A stretch of DNA of 64,000 nucleotides from Poa pratensis (Eukaryota > Streptophyta > Magnoliopsida > Poales > Poaceae), in the NCBI GenBank assembly GCA_947311845.1, contig CAMZMU010000123.1, positions 17,908,785 to 17,972,784 of the forward strand. The letters run 5' to 3'. Below, one piece after another: positions 33,583 to 45,119 of this stretch. The notes beneath the pieces are model-generated. The model was not told where the DNA came from and searched no databases. It worked only from the letters and a program-made list of their open reading frames with translations. Position 1 is the first letter of the stretch, and each line of letters starts with the position of its first letter. Made by a program: the position numbers and the translations under genes.

Positions 33583-33594
33583 GCTCTGATACCA
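33583..33594 (-). other. Primer binding site complementary to initiator tRNA-Met
   Basis: On the minus strand, TGGTATCAGAGC follows the 5' LTR after two bases. This is the standard primer site of plant Copia elements. Confidence 0.9.
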
Positions 33595-34308
33595 ATTGAA
33601 AGGATCGTATGGCCACCTAGAGGGGGGGGGGTGAATAGGTGCTACTCCAATTTTTAATTCTTTTTCGATTAAGGCTTGACTAAAAGGTAAATTCTCTAGA
33701 TATGCAACTATGGTGAATTTACCTATATGACAAGTTAAGTCTAAACAAGATAAGATACAAGTAGTAAATAACTAGAAAGGATTAACCGATAGGAAAGCAC
33801 GCGGAGACAAGATGTATTCCCGAGTTCCTCCTTTTTAGGGGAGTACGTCTCGTTGGAGGGGTGTGAGCTTCAAACTCAAGATGCCACAAAAGGCTTCACC
33901 CTATTCTCCGATGAACCTCGCACAAAAGCTCGGTCCACCTTTCTTTATCGGAATCCTCCAAAGCGGAATCCGGAGCACAAAAGCTCGTTACAACAACTTG
34001 AGGCTCAACCCACAAAAGGATTGGGGGCTCTCAATCACCAACAACACCTGCTACACAAAAGTAACAAGCAAGTGAGAACAACAAGATGCCTAGGTTTTCC
34101 TAGTGGAAACCCTAGGCTCAATCCCTCAAGTGAATGAGGGGAAATGAAGAACGCTTCGGTGAGTTGTAGATCCGGGCCTTCTCCTTCAATCCTCCAAGTA
34201 TGAGTGAGTTTGGGTGGAGGGATTGGGAGATTGATGAGCTTTGGTCTTGCAACAATGGGGGGGCAAGAGATTCTGGTCGAGCTCCTCTGCTGGAGGTAGG
34301 TGGAGGGG

Positions 34309-34316
34309 TATTTATA
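34309..34316 (-). promoter_or_regulatory. TATA box in the 5' LTR
   Basis: TATAAATA on the minus strand lies within the palindromic context GGGTATAAATACCCC. Transcription would begin about 30 bp lower, near 34280, placing all five U3 palindromes (34354-34623) upstream. The same box is at about 23202-23209 in the 3' LTR. Confidence 0.65.
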
Positions 34317-34353
34317 CCCCTCCCAAATCTAGCCGTTGCAAGTCTTCAGGGGG

Positions 34354-34623
34354 CCGGAATATCCGGCTTGAGTGGGGGCCGGAATATCCGCCCCCCCGGA
34401 ATATCCGGCCCAGATATTGAAATGTCCGGCCCCAAATATCCGGTTTTGGCAGACGAACGCACATCTGGTTGTTCTCTGGTCCTTAGCAGAAAATCCCTGG
34501 GGGCCGGAATATCCGGCCGAGAATATGAATAATCCGGCCCAAATGTCCGGTTTAGCCAGACACTCGCACAAACGTCTGGCAGCTGATTCTTGGCAGAAAT
34601 TTCCTGGGGGCCGGAATATCCGG
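34354..34623. repeat. Cluster of CCGGAATATCCGG palindromes in U3
   Basis: There are three full copies of the 13-mer (34354-34366, 34504-34516, 34611-34623), two closely related copies (about 34379 and 34397) and several half-sites (ATCCGG, GTCCGG) within 270 bp. Most extend to GGCCGGA-ATA-TCCGGCC, a 7-bp stem with a 3-base loop. The same set is in the 3' LTR at 23248-23526. All LTR copies read GAATATC on the plus strand. Confidence 0.85.
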
Positions 34624-34920
34624 CCCATAATTCAAATGTCCGGCCTAAAATATCCGGTTTTGCCAGAGCAACACACGAGCTTCTTTTCTCACATCTTTTT
34701 GGAGTTTGATGCTTATAAGATTTTCCTTAAATCCTGCATCACTTAAGCATGGTTAAATTATCGCTAGTGTTGTTGCCTAACACACAAAACAACGAGGGAT
34801 CATGAAATGCCCTTTCACATATATTTTCTCAAGAGCTTTTTTCCATTAATTGGAATTGTCCTCCCCCTATTATTTTGGAAAGAGTGGCATGTTGTTATTG
34901 GATTTCGATGGTCATTTTCC

Positions 34921-36329
34921 TTCATACTTTACCTCGACATTTTAGTTTGTATTTCTTACATGACTAATCTGTTCATGCTGAAAGCTATTTCAGGATGCAC
35001 TTGATAAATAATATAAGTGCTAAATTAGACACAACAGGGCATAGCTGAAAGCTATGCAAAATTTAGTATCACATGTTTTTGCTTGATTTCTTATTTTACT
35101 GTTTAAAAGGTAAATTTCTTCACAACTTGTTAGGGGAGGGGGGCAATGGCCCTCCTATCTTGCACTAAGCTGCAACACCTAGGTGGCCAACATTGGTAAT
35201 TCTTCACATTCTAATGTACCTTTAATCGTGATTAGTATTAGCACACTCATAAACTTCTCTGAATTTTACACTAAAATTTCGGAATCAGCCACCAGGATAA
35301 AGTCAACAGCACTGACGTCGCACCTCTTGTAGAGGTAAGTTTTCAGTGTCCTATGATTTTTCCATTGCTTGGATAAACCATTCACGATGCAAGATAATTT
35401 CCTTCTTGTGTGTTGCGGTAAATTGTTGGACATCAATACCATATGTCGTTCCCTGCCAAATTTCAGCCACATGTGTTTCTCATGATCTGAGTTCTATTAT
35501 GTTGCTAGAGGACATATTGGATAGTCTTGAGTTTGCGAGGGGAGTGTAGAATCAAAGTTGGGCTCATTAGATCCGTGATGGGGCATCCTGAACCTTTTCC
35601 ATTGAAGTATGTTGCACATGGAAATGAAGATATATTTTTCGTGAAAACATAAAAACATTGTGTTTCGATGCATTGTTAAAAATATATTCTATGTACGTCA
35701 TGGTGGACACAATTGTGATCATTTCCTTATTTTTCAATTAAAAACATGGGGGTTCCCTTTTTTGTATAGTGATATTAAACTTGTAGCTCTACACGATGTA
35801 AATTAAATTTGTAGCCCAGCTTCTTACATATTTTAGCTTTGAAACAAGATTCCACATAATATTGAGGTTTAAAGATCTAGAAAGTTAACTTTGAACTAAA
35901 ATAAAGTCAAGTTTCAACTTTCAGACTCCAAAATATTCACATATTTCATCTCACCATAAAAAATTTGGGTTTCAACTTCCAAAGGATTAACTTCCAAAAT
36001 TCCGGTTCCGCGCATCCATGTCCATGCGGTAGCTAGTGTACATGACCTGCGCCCCGACCTCGTCTCTCTCCCCTTGTACAAACGCAAACGGTACGCCGGG
36101 GGCCAAGTACCAGCATCAACGGCGAAGCTTAGTGCATGTCCCCCCACACACACACAAGATTTGCACATGTGTGATTTTTTTTTTGAGACAACTTATTTTG
36201 AAAGTTTTGTGTGGTTTGCCCCCTCATCCGTCACTTTGAAATTTTATTGAGACTCCAAAGGATAAGGAGGCACGGTTTGGAAATTAGTTACCCACAACTA
36301 CTTATGCCGATATTCTAGTAGCGTGCTGG
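34921..36329. other. Intergenic right of the Copia element, no gene seen
   Basis: AT-rich sequence without recognisable exons, RNA genes or element ends, apart from the host duplication noted at its left border. Confidence 0.4.
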
Positions 36330-36870
36330 CCAACAACTTTTGTTGCCGTTGGTTAAGCACCAAGCCATATATATCTCTTCTCACAACGCGGATCGTGATG
36401 AACTGCAAGCCATTGTCAACGGGCTGATGCTGTCGCGTCCGGTCCGGATACGCTGGCATGGCGCGCGGGACAGCATTGCCTTGGGATTTCGTTCCTTGGC
36501 GTGTGCAGCACTGTCGAGGATGGGCCGTCGAGCGAGGAGGAGCATGTGTGAAAGCAGGCGCCGCCGCTGATCTTCTACAACTTGCCAGGGACAACGGCGA
36601 CGTGGACGATTTCGATGAGAGGACCTGGAAGCACTTCGCGTTCAACGAGTAGAGTCTTGGTGGCACTGCACCGCAGGCCGGGGGACGAGACCGGCGATGT
36701 GGGGATTTTGTCGTCTGCCGCCGGAGCGCCGCGCCGCCGAGGCCGTTCCCCATCGTCCTCGACCACCCTCCTAGCAACAGCGACATGGAGTTCGTCCTGG
36801 TCCCGGGGTCCTCTGCACTCTGACAGTAACAACGAAACGGATATATTGTCCTGCTTCTGAACTTCTGGGT
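36330..36870 (+). pseudogene. Possible relic of an unidentified gene
   Basis: A GC-rich island in AT-rich surroundings with protein-like stretches in changing plus frames, including DLLQLARDNGDVDDFDER at about 36570 and SNSDMEFVLVPGSSAL at about 36775. No single frame spans it and no family is recognised. It could be a decayed coding exon or promoter-proximal CpG-rich DNA. Confidence 0.3.
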
Positions 36871-36971
36871 ATAGGGTCATGGAGTTACATCTACTTCAGT
36901 TATGATTTCTATTACCGGCAGGAGTGTCCTGTGTTCTTGCTTGCTGATTGCATAGTTCTGTTTCGATGTAT

Positions 36972-37094
36972 TTTTTTTTTTTTTTTTGAGGAAGGATCCA
37001 ATTCATATAAAAGGAGGCTCAGCACTTTGCAGACAGGTCCCCAAAGAAACAGAAAAATTACAAGGAATCCCAGGAAAGTGCAAAAAGCACCCTA
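36972..37094 (-). mobile_element. 5'-truncated retroposon tail with 18-bp target duplication
   Basis: The insertion is flanked by AGTTCTGTTTCGATGTAT (36954-36971) and AGTTCTGTTTCGGTGTAT (37095-37112), which have one mismatch. On the minus strand it ends in a run of about 16 A. The body resembles the tail at 50585-50710 (TTTTGAGGAAGGA, AGGTCC, AAAGAAACA). It is a short LINE 3' end. Confidence 0.75.
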
Positions 37095-37112
37095 AGTTCT
37101 GTTTCGGTGTAT

Positions 37113-38700
37113 GAGACATAATATCAGTTGCATTGTTTTTTCTGACTGCCTCAGTTATATATGTTCTAGCATCTGCATATGTTTATTGCAAAGATTATGA
37201 TCCTACTTGCATAATTTGAAAATCAGCATTTTGTTTCCATAAAATTCCACTGATTTTATTCGTGTAAATGACAAATAATTTAGATTCGGTATTATTAGCA
37301 TTCAAGAGTTCACATGTTTTAATTTGCACGCTGTATTCACGGGGCTCCCAAGTCCCATCCCTTTGACAACACAATTGCATCAAGACCAACAGAGAATAAG
37401 AAAAAACTTCAGCCTAGCTATTATGACTTTATGAGACGAGAATCATTATGAGCGTTCTATCAGTTAATAATATATGTTCTATCTTTTGACCACAATATCT
37501 TTTGAACGATGTTGAATGTGTTTTTGTCATCAAACATGACCGGAAAATAAGAGAAAATACATACAAGTCATATCTCTTACGGGCACGCATGCATATTGCA
37601 AATGTGCTTAAGTTTGTCTTCAGTTTGTTTAGGTTATATTTCTTTTATTGGATACACACAGAACTGCTAATTATATTCAAAAGAGATTTTTTTTCTGCAA
37701 AAGAAATAAACCTACAATGAGAAGGAGAGTAATATTTAGAGTACTTCTAAAGAATGCTTCTGTTCGATTTTTTATAGCCCCATGATACTATTGGGACATT
37801 CGGACAAAAAGTGATGACTTTTAAGATCTTTTTGAGTGAGTTCTTTTCTTTTTTATCAAATTACATTTTAATAAAATAAAATAGAAACTTCTGTTTTTGC
37901 GATATTACATAGCTATTTCTTTCTATGCTCAGTTGAATTATGTCTACATGTGGGGGTAAGAAAAACTTGAGAAAACATTGTGCGCCTCCGTGCTGTAGAT
38001 TTTTTTTCTCCCCGTCGCATTGCAGAGACATGTTTACTAGTCTCTTCTTATATTCTGATATCCTGTATGCTCCTCTTTTTCTGGTACGGCGCTTTGGCAA
38101 TCTTAAACAACAATCAATCTCTAGCAAATTATTTCGTCCTTGTGTATGTACACCTATCATAGTCATCGACATAAGCTTATCTCGCGTTTCACTGTAATGA
38201 TCTTTCTTGATTTTTTTTTCTTACTAGGGATATAATCTAGCAACTTCTGTAGACGCGCAGATAGGTTCTGACTTTAGATGCCGGTGAGTGCAAGATGGTT
38301 TAACGAACACTTACACAATCACGTTTTCCATGCACTTCGTTCTGACTTCGATCTTCTTCTATTTTTCTTATGTGGGCTGACTACAATCTGGCATAGCATA
38401 TCGCTCTCTATTTGACTGTTGTACATTTGCTCCCCGCACTAGGTATGAATCCATCTTCCGTAATTTCTTTCAGCGGGTAAAAACGTCGTAGATTGATTAG
38501 TTGCAAGACGTGGCACACATTCATTCATGTAACCAGCATCTCCAACATATTCGCTATGGGTGTGTTTGGTTTCGGAACCAAGTGGAATGAAATGTCATGA
38601 TTTCATTCCAGAGGAATGGGTTTATTCCATTCTTGTGCTTGGTTGAAGTAAAAAACGGAACTAGGGCAACTATCCCAAAATTTGTTTTAAAAAGCTTTTA
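37113..38700. other. Intergenic, no gene seen
   Basis: AT-rich DNA. At 38568-38660 a stretch rich in GGAATG and CATTCC words (GTGTGTTTGGTTTCGGAACC) resembles a class II terminal sequence common in grasses, but no partner end was found. Confidence 0.35.
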
Positions 38701-38773
38701 GATAAAAGAAGATATGTAATCTAGTGAATGGGTTCAATATTTTGTTCCACCATCTAACACATGGCATATGCCA

Positions 38774-39904
38774 TCATATGTCAAGAAGATGTTGGATGTT
38801 CTCCTGACTTGGGCGCAATAGATGTGACCAATACGCATATGCGACATTGACTTCAGCTTCAGTAAACAAAGACTTCAATGGAATATATGGTACCAGCTGG
38901 CGCAACTTAAATTGGCGAGCCACACGATCTGGATGATATGGCTCGGCTTTACACGTGTCAACGTTCTGAAACAAAAATCTCCAAGGAAGAATACCCAGAG
39001 TGTAGAAATCATGAAATCACTTTGTTGTTGATCCACTTCAATTAAGTTAAATGATAAATAGGGACATCGAACGATAGTTTTTGGGTTCATGTTCTATTCT
39101 AGGGAAAATTCATTGGAAGCCTCAACATCGTATTTATCATAGCTGGTTGCATAGGCAAGCTCTTAGGAGTTTGAATATGATATCGTTTACCTTTAGCCAC
39201 CAAATTTTGTTCAAATAAAGATACAACCATCCTAATGATATAATGAGTTGGCTAAGGTGTCTTATAGTATGAAGGCATGAAAACATGCCTATTGATGCGC
39301 CACAAAGAAACGTATAAAGAAGAAAGGGCCGGTGGAGAAAGTGAATTTTTTCGCCCTAGGGGAATCGGCCAACTCGACGAATATATTGTACTCCACCAAC
39401 AAAAACAAAACTGCCTAGCCGAAGCGGAATAAACTCCGCAAGATTCATACGACCATCACAAAGGCTAGTGAAAATCAGAGGTTTCCCAAGCTGGTTGTGA
39501 AAATGATCACACCAATCCTGGAAAGGTACCAATTTGTCATCATGTTTAGAAGAAAACTCATACCATAATTTCAAAATACCAAATAAAAATTCCGGAAAAA
39601 TAAGCAAATAAGGGTCTACTTTAATGAGTAGAGGAATATACTATTCATAAGGATCCGTGGAGATAGGAAGACCAACCATAGGTAGCCTATCGATTAAATT
39701 AATCGCATGTTCACCACACAACAACAAAAAAGTGTTTGTTTGAGGACTCCACTTTTCTAACAAAGATTGCAACAAAGAATAAGATGCAAAATTTATGCGA
39801 CTACGTTGCAACTTCTTTATTGCAATCTTTCTTTTAGAAGTGGATTCCTCAAACCACCACTTTTCCGTTTTCACATGGTGAACATTGATTACTTTAATCG
39901 ACAT
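38774..39904 (-). pseudogene. Plant mobile domain (PMD) protein relic, left arm
   Basis: From 39904 downwards the frames read LLEKWSPQTNTFLLLCGEHA, then LPMVGLPISTDPYE and a stop. They continue with WYEFSSKHDDKLVPFQDWCD and finally AEPYHPDRVARQFKLRQLVP. These match the plant mobile domain (aminotransferase-like) family, in which TNTFHLPCGE, GLPI.GDP and RVARQ are typical. PMD proteins are associated with transposons and with silencing factors. Stops and frame changes show decay. Confidence 0.6.
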
Positions 39905-41200
39905 GATCTGTGTGGTTGAACTTCCTATTGTCGGAGATCCTTATGAAGAGTATATTCCTCCACTCAATAAGCTAGATCCTTCTTTAATTATAGAGTGAGT
40001 TCCACTTTTTACCTCATAGGTGTGTGTTTTAACGCTTATTACCCCATTTAGTAAAATAAAAAACTGAAATACATCATAAATAAATAAACTAACATGGTTT
40101 TACCCCCCATTTTGTCATTTTGCATGTTTTGTTAGAATATATCGGCATCTTTGTATTATGTCGTGCGTCAAAATATGTAAAGATCGCAGGGCCTAATTGA
40201 CGATAATGTCCAGTATTCTCTTCACCATCTCTTCAATTCATCGGCGTTCCTGATATTTTTGAGTCACAATTATCACCTCACACCTTGCCCAACAGAAATG
40301 CATCAAAAAAAGAGGGCCCAAAGTTTCTAAAGTGTGTAATCTAGACGATTTTTTATTAGATGGATAATTAGTGTCACAAATGCTTGACTAGAGGGTAAAA
40401 AGTGGAGTTCACTCTTGTATCTATTTCCGAACTTTTCATTCGACCTTTTGAAAGTATAGGAGGAGTTTTCTTCTAAACGTGATAAAAAGATGGTATCTTT
40501 CTAGGATTGGTGTGATCATTTTCACAACCAACGTGCGAAACTTTTGATTTTACTAGTCTTCGTGATGGTCATATGTATATGGCGGTGTTTATTGCGTTTT
40601 TGGCTATGCAGTTCTGTCGTTGTCGGTGGAGGACCATATTCGTACAGGTGTCCTTGTCATGGTATCTTGGATTGCCATACGGCAAAAAAAATCACTTGCT
40701 TGACGGGCGCTTTCTTATTTGTATTTCTCTCTAGTGCATCAGTAGGCCTCATGTGGGGCCTTCATATTGTAAGGTAACTTGGTCAACTCATTATATCATA
40801 AGATGGATGCATTTTTATTTGAAAAAACTTTTGGGATCTAAAAGTAAAGGAAATCGTCTTCCCACTCCTAAGACTTTGCAACCAACTATGAGAACACTAT
40901 GTTCAGGCCTCCAAATGAATTTTTCACTGAAAATCAGCTACTGAGGGCTTTCAGGATTTTTGTCTTCCTTGGCACGCCGCTGGTTTTTATTTCAAAACAT
41001 TGGCACATGCATAGCCGAGCCATATTCTCTAGATTACGTGACTCACAAGTTTGAGCTAGACCAAATGATACCATGTAACCCATTGAAATCTTTGTTTACC
41101 AAAGCTAAACTTTGTGTAGCGTATACATATTGGTGACATCTATTGTGTCCAAGCCGGGAGAACATCCAGCATCCTCTTGACAACACTCATTAGGACATAT
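39905..41200 (+). pseudogene. Plant mobile domain (PMD) protein relic, right arm, divergent
   Basis: The plus strand encodes a second copy facing away from the first. VGDPYEEYIPPLNKLDPS is near 39925, a WCDHFHNQ motif near 40505 and KFELDQMIPCNPLKSLFTKA near 41050. It has more stops than the left copy. It begins at a point homologous to about 39680 of the left arm, so the N-terminal part is missing. Confidence 0.55.
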
Positions 41201-41569
41201 ACTCTTTGCCCTGGGCTAGATGGTGGAACAAATTTTTGAACCCATTCACTATCATTTTGGATAGCCGCAGGGCTGGTAGTTTGCATGGAAAATTCCCATA
41301 TGATGAGAGGAAGACTACGTAAGCAAAACGAGAAACATTTATGCTTCGTTGCGAGCTATCAAATTACATTTTTTAATCATAAAAGAAGTATCAACATATG
41401 TCGAGATGTGTACATTGCTTATAGTGAGGTAAAAGAGTAAGAGATCCTGGATTATTGGAACCCGATTTTGGCTGATTTTATCGGATTCGACTTCGTGTAC
41501 GATGGGCGGGAGGGTGGTATGGCCGGGTTCAACTTCCGCCATGGATTTCAAGGCAATTTAAGGTGAAAC

Positions 41570-41760
41570 CCTTGTCTAGCCCGAGGCTGGAACCAACGAC
41601 GGTAACGCTTTCGACATCGTTACCTTTTGGAGGCGTCGTTTGGGGATGCTCTCTTCTCCTTCATCTGGAGATAGCTCGGGGGGAAACCTAGACCGGCGTG
41701 GTCGGATGATGGAGCGTGGTCTTTTGACCCCTTTTTTTTTTAGAGCTTCAGCGTCTCGAT
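41570..41760 (+). repeat. Fragment of the GC-rich LINE-like repeat seen at 1-2.4 kb
   Basis: It contains 'ggtgaaaccctt', 'cgttaccttttggaggcgtcgt' and 'ctcggggggaaacctaga', which parallel 'gtgaaagccta ... gaaggcgtcgtc' near 1730-1800 and 'ccgggggaaacc' near 335. Both ends are ragged. Confidence 0.5.
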
Positions 41761-41862
41761 GCATTGACATGGCGAATCTTCTAAATGGAAGCTTCTTCAA
41801 CTAGAAAAAAATATGTAAATGAAAGATTAAAATTTAGAACGTTCCCCAAATAGATATTCCGA

Positions 41863-42606
41863 AGATTAAAATACCGTATGCCTCAATCCAGAGGCGCAAA
41901 AATCAAACAGCATGTGGCGTCTGAACTTGGAAAAGTCGGTGGTATAAATAAAACTTATGGATCCGAGGTGAAGGTTGCGTACACAGTTTTGACCTGTTCA
42001 TTCTTTATTTACCAATCGACCCTCCCTGGCACCGTAGCACCGCATGCATCTGTTTAGGTAATTCATTACAGTAAAACGCACACATCTTGCTCTTAACACG
42101 CATGGCTCATAATCAAACCCAGTAATATCCTGACACAGAAAGAAACCAGAAGCATCCTAGGCACCGTGATTTGATTTGACATCACGGTGCTCATGCCATG
42201 ACACATCTCGGTTGCTAGCTAGTAATTCCAAGCAAAGAAAAAACACAACCAAAAAAGGGCTAAAACCAAGCAGAAGGCAAGAAGGAACCAAAGGGTGGGC
42301 ACAGCTAGCATTGTTCTTGTTCTAGCTAGGCTCCCTGAATACCAGGCGCCCGGCTCGTTTTCGAAGCTCGACACAATTCCCTCCTCGCCACCCATTTCCA
42401 GCCCCCACTTTTGTTTCTTTCCTGCACCCACTACTCCACATTTCGCTCTCGCCTTGCCTCCTCGCTGCCGGGTTGGAGGTGGAGACAAGAGGAGGAAAAA
42501 GAACTACCTGCCTACCTTTTACGACAGAGGAAGAAGAAACATCGATCGCGGCGGATGAGGGTCCATGCGTCGCGCCGTCACCTTGTTTTTACCGCGGCCG
42601 GGCTGA
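41863..42606 (+). promoter_or_regulatory. Upstream region and 5' UTR of the 5-phosphatase gene
   Basis: It carries the two blocks shared with 11109-11815. The part after 42420 is pyrimidine-rich and then GC-richer, like a 5' leader. No unambiguous TATA box is seen. Confidence 0.35.
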
Positions 42607-45119
42607 ATGTCAAATCATCATCATAACCTCAACAATGTCCCCCGCGACATCCCCAAGCCTGCCTCGGCCGACGAGCTCGTCAAGAATGGCAAGAAGAAGA
42701 AGGTGAGTGACATGATGCCCCATCACCAGCGCGGCAAAATCGATCCTGACAACAACAATGTGGCTGATTTGATTTGTTTTGTTCTGCAAATGACAGTCCT
42801 TCATGTCCAACATCTTCCGCAAGAAAGGGAGGAGCGGCACGGGGAGCTCGGACAAGAGGACCACCTCGCGCCGAGACATTGTCTTCGATTTGGACGAGAA
42901 ATGCGGTGGCGGTGCCGGCGAAAGTGCGGACACCACAACGATGGCGGAGGAGTTCTTGGACGCGACTCCCACCGTCCGCAAGAGCGCTTCAGGTGATTCA
43001 CCAGCTAGCACTCGTGTATAAGTCGCGACGACGAGTTTGTTTGTGCTCTTTGTCATGATCGTCGCGGTTCTGATTTCGTTTTCTCTTCTCTTGGCCGGCG
43101 GGCGTCAGATCGGCATTGCGCATCCCGAATCGAGAGCCTCACCCTGGGCTGCCTGGATTCACCCAACAGGCAGAACTTCGACACCAGGGAATACAGGTGA
43201 CAGGAGCTCTTTGGTTCTGAATTTTCATTGGTTGGAAGAGAAGAAGTTGATGAAATGGTGTTGCTGATCATGCAGGGTGTTCGTGGGCACGTGGAACGTG
43301 GGAGGGAGGTCTCCTAACAGCAGCCTTAACCTAGAAGATTTTCTCCAGATCGAAGGATTACCTGACATCTATGTCCTAGGGTACGTACTTGCAACATTTC
43401 CCGATCGATCCGTGAGCTGCACTCAGCGAATTTTCACGCGGTCGATGCTGCACAATATCACACGGGAATGAGGACAGCCGTTTGATCGCCTGAATTTGGG
43501 GCAGGTTCCAGGAGATCGTTCCTCTGAACGCGGGGAACGTACTGGTGGTAGAGGACAACGAGCCGGCGGCGAAATGGCTGGCGCTCATCTACCAGGCCCT
43601 CAACAAGCCCCTGCAGCAGCAACAACAACAACAGACACAGGACCAGCAGTCCTCCGGCGACGAGCTGTCCCCGACGGAGTCATCCACCGCCGCCGCGTCC
43701 ACCTCCACATCCGCCCAGACCCTGACCCGCCAGGGCGCCGGGCGCGACCGCGGCCCGTCCATCCCCAAGTCCTCCAGCGGCGGCTCGCTCTTCTTCCACA
43801 AGCCGTCCCTCAAGGCGCTCAGCAAGAACTACCGCGTCAACAGCGCGCTCGTCAAGACCTGCACCTGCATGTCCGACCCGTCCACCATGGTGCGCCGCGC
43901 CCGGGAGATGCGGGACTTCATCTACCGCGTCGAGGCCTCGTCGTCGGTCGGCGAGGAGCCGGACCAGTACCCCACCTCGTCGTCCTTGGCGACGGGAGTA
44001 GGAGGACTCGATGCCATCGGCGGCGGCGGCGGGATGAACTACTGCCTGATCGCGAGCAAGCAGATGGTGGGCATCTTCCTGTCGGTGTGGGTGCGTCGTG
44101 AGCTGGTGCAGAACATCGGCCACCTCCGTGTGGACTCCGTCGGCCGAGGTATCATGGGCCGCCTGGGAAACAAGGGCGGCATTGCCATGAGCATGACGCT
44201 GCACCAGACCAGCGTGTGCTTCGTGTGCAGCCACCTGGCCTCCGGCGAGAAAGAAGGCGACGAGGTGCGCCGCAACGCGGACGTCGCCGAGATCCTCAAG
44301 ACCACCCAGTTCCCGCGCATCTGCAAGGTGCCCGGACAGCGGATCCCCGAGAAGATCATCGACCACGAGTAATTAATTTAGCCCAACCCACAAAACAAAA
44401 TTCACATGCTCTTCTTGTGCTTGATTTTGTTTGTGGAAAAATCATCCAGCCGGATCATATGGCTCGGCGACCTGAATTACCGTGTCACGCTGAGCTACGA
44501 CGAGACAAGGGTGTTGGTCGAGGACAACGACTGGGACACCTTGCTCGAGAACGATCAGGTATGTAAAACCCTGCATTTTTCAGATATGCTACAGTGGACA
44601 CAGTAAAAAAAACTGTGGGTTGGAGGCAAGGAAAACCAGCTGACTGACTGACAAGATGGATATCCCTGGACAGCTGATGATCGAGAGGCAGGCAGGAAGA
44701 GTGTTCAAAGGGTGGAAGGAAGGCAAGATCTACTTCGCACCGACGTACAAATACAAGCTGAACACCGACTCCTACGCCGGGGAAACCACGAAATCGAAGA
44801 AGAAACGGAGAACGCCTGCGTGGTACGAGAAGAACAATAAGTGAATCTGAACTCTGAATGTGAGGTTTTCTGACGGTTACCTCCATATGGACGTAGGTGT
44901 GATCGGATACTGTGGAACGGCCGGGGCATAGAGCAGCTGCAGTACATCAGAGGCGAGTCCAGGTTCTCCGACCACCGGCCGGTCTGCAGCGTCTTCGTGG
45001 TCGAGGCTGATGTAGATAATGGGAGCAAGATCAGGAAGGGTTACTCCACCCTGGACTCCAGGATCCACTGCGACTCGCCGTTGCAGATACCCCAGAGACA
45101 CAGCTTCTATGACTTCTGA
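42607..45119 (+). CDS. Type I inositol polyphosphate 5-phosphatase
   Basis: It removes the 5-phosphate from inositol phosphates and/or phosphoinositides, shaping InsP3 and PtdIns(4,5)P2 signalling in the cytosol and at membranes. Eight exons were read: 42607-42702, 42797-42992, 43109-43196, 43276-43380, 43505-44368, 44450-44558, 44674-44822 and 44897-45119. They total 609 codons plus stop, with every junction in phase. Catalytic motifs of the endonuclease/exonuclease/phosphatase fold are present: FVGTWNVGG (about 129-137), WLGDLNYR (about 454-461) and SDHRPV (about 560-565). The large exon 5 holds a Gln-rich then Ser/Thr-rich insert (about residues 190-230) of the kind that separates the two halves of the domain in plant type I enzymes. 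The N-terminus is basic (KKKK, FRKKGR). The substrate preference cannot be read from sequence alone. The first ATG of the frame, at 42607, was chosen. Confidence 0.92.

Larger units (their letters stand above)
22486..34817 (-). mobile_element. Complete SIRE/Maximus-like Ty1-Copia retrotransposon, 12.3 kb
   Basis: It runs on the minus strand between CATAT target duplications at 22481-22485 and 34818-34822. Both LTRs begin TG and end CA and are nearly identical (1221 bp at the 5' end, right; 1235 bp at the 3' end, left). A tRNA-Met primer site follows the 5' LTR, and a purine-rich tract precedes the 3' LTR. Domain order is gag, zinc knuckle, coiled coil, protease/pre-integrase, integrase, reverse transcriptase, RNase H, which is the Copia order. 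An additional ORF lies between pol and the 3' LTR. The long gag, the coiled-coil segment, the AAAAAGGGGGAGAT tract and the extra ORF point to the SIRE/Maximus lineage. Pol carries several one-base deletions. Confidence 0.92.
33597..34817 (-). repeat. 5' LTR of the Copia element
   Basis: In element orientation it starts at 34817 (TGAAAGGGCATTTCATG) and ends at 33597. It differs from the 3' LTR mainly by single-base losses (for example near 33811, 34122, 34141 and 34161), by a shorter C run (about 7 against about 18) and by few substitutions, one of them at about 33652. This suggests a very recent insertion. The U3 holds the palindrome cluster and a TATA box. Confidence 0.92.
38720..41250. repeat. 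Large degenerate inverted repeat of plant-mobile-domain sequence
   Basis: The left arm (about 38720-39690) and right arm (about 39905-41250) are inverted copies separated by about 215 bp. Matches run along the whole length: 'gttccaccatcta' (38738 and, reversed, about 41225), 'atggctcggct' (38936/41010), 'gttggttgcaaag' with 'gctggttgcatag' (39144/40880), 'gatataatgagttg' (39237/40795), 'gtgtgatcattttcacaacc' (39490/40510) and 'gatccttatgaa' (39650/39935). Identity is moderate, with arm-specific insertions. Confidence 0.8.

Noticed and set aside
36330..36870. A functional gene in the GC-rich island
   Set aside because: Protein-like pieces fall in different frames and no splice sites connect them. 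It is kept only as a possible relic.
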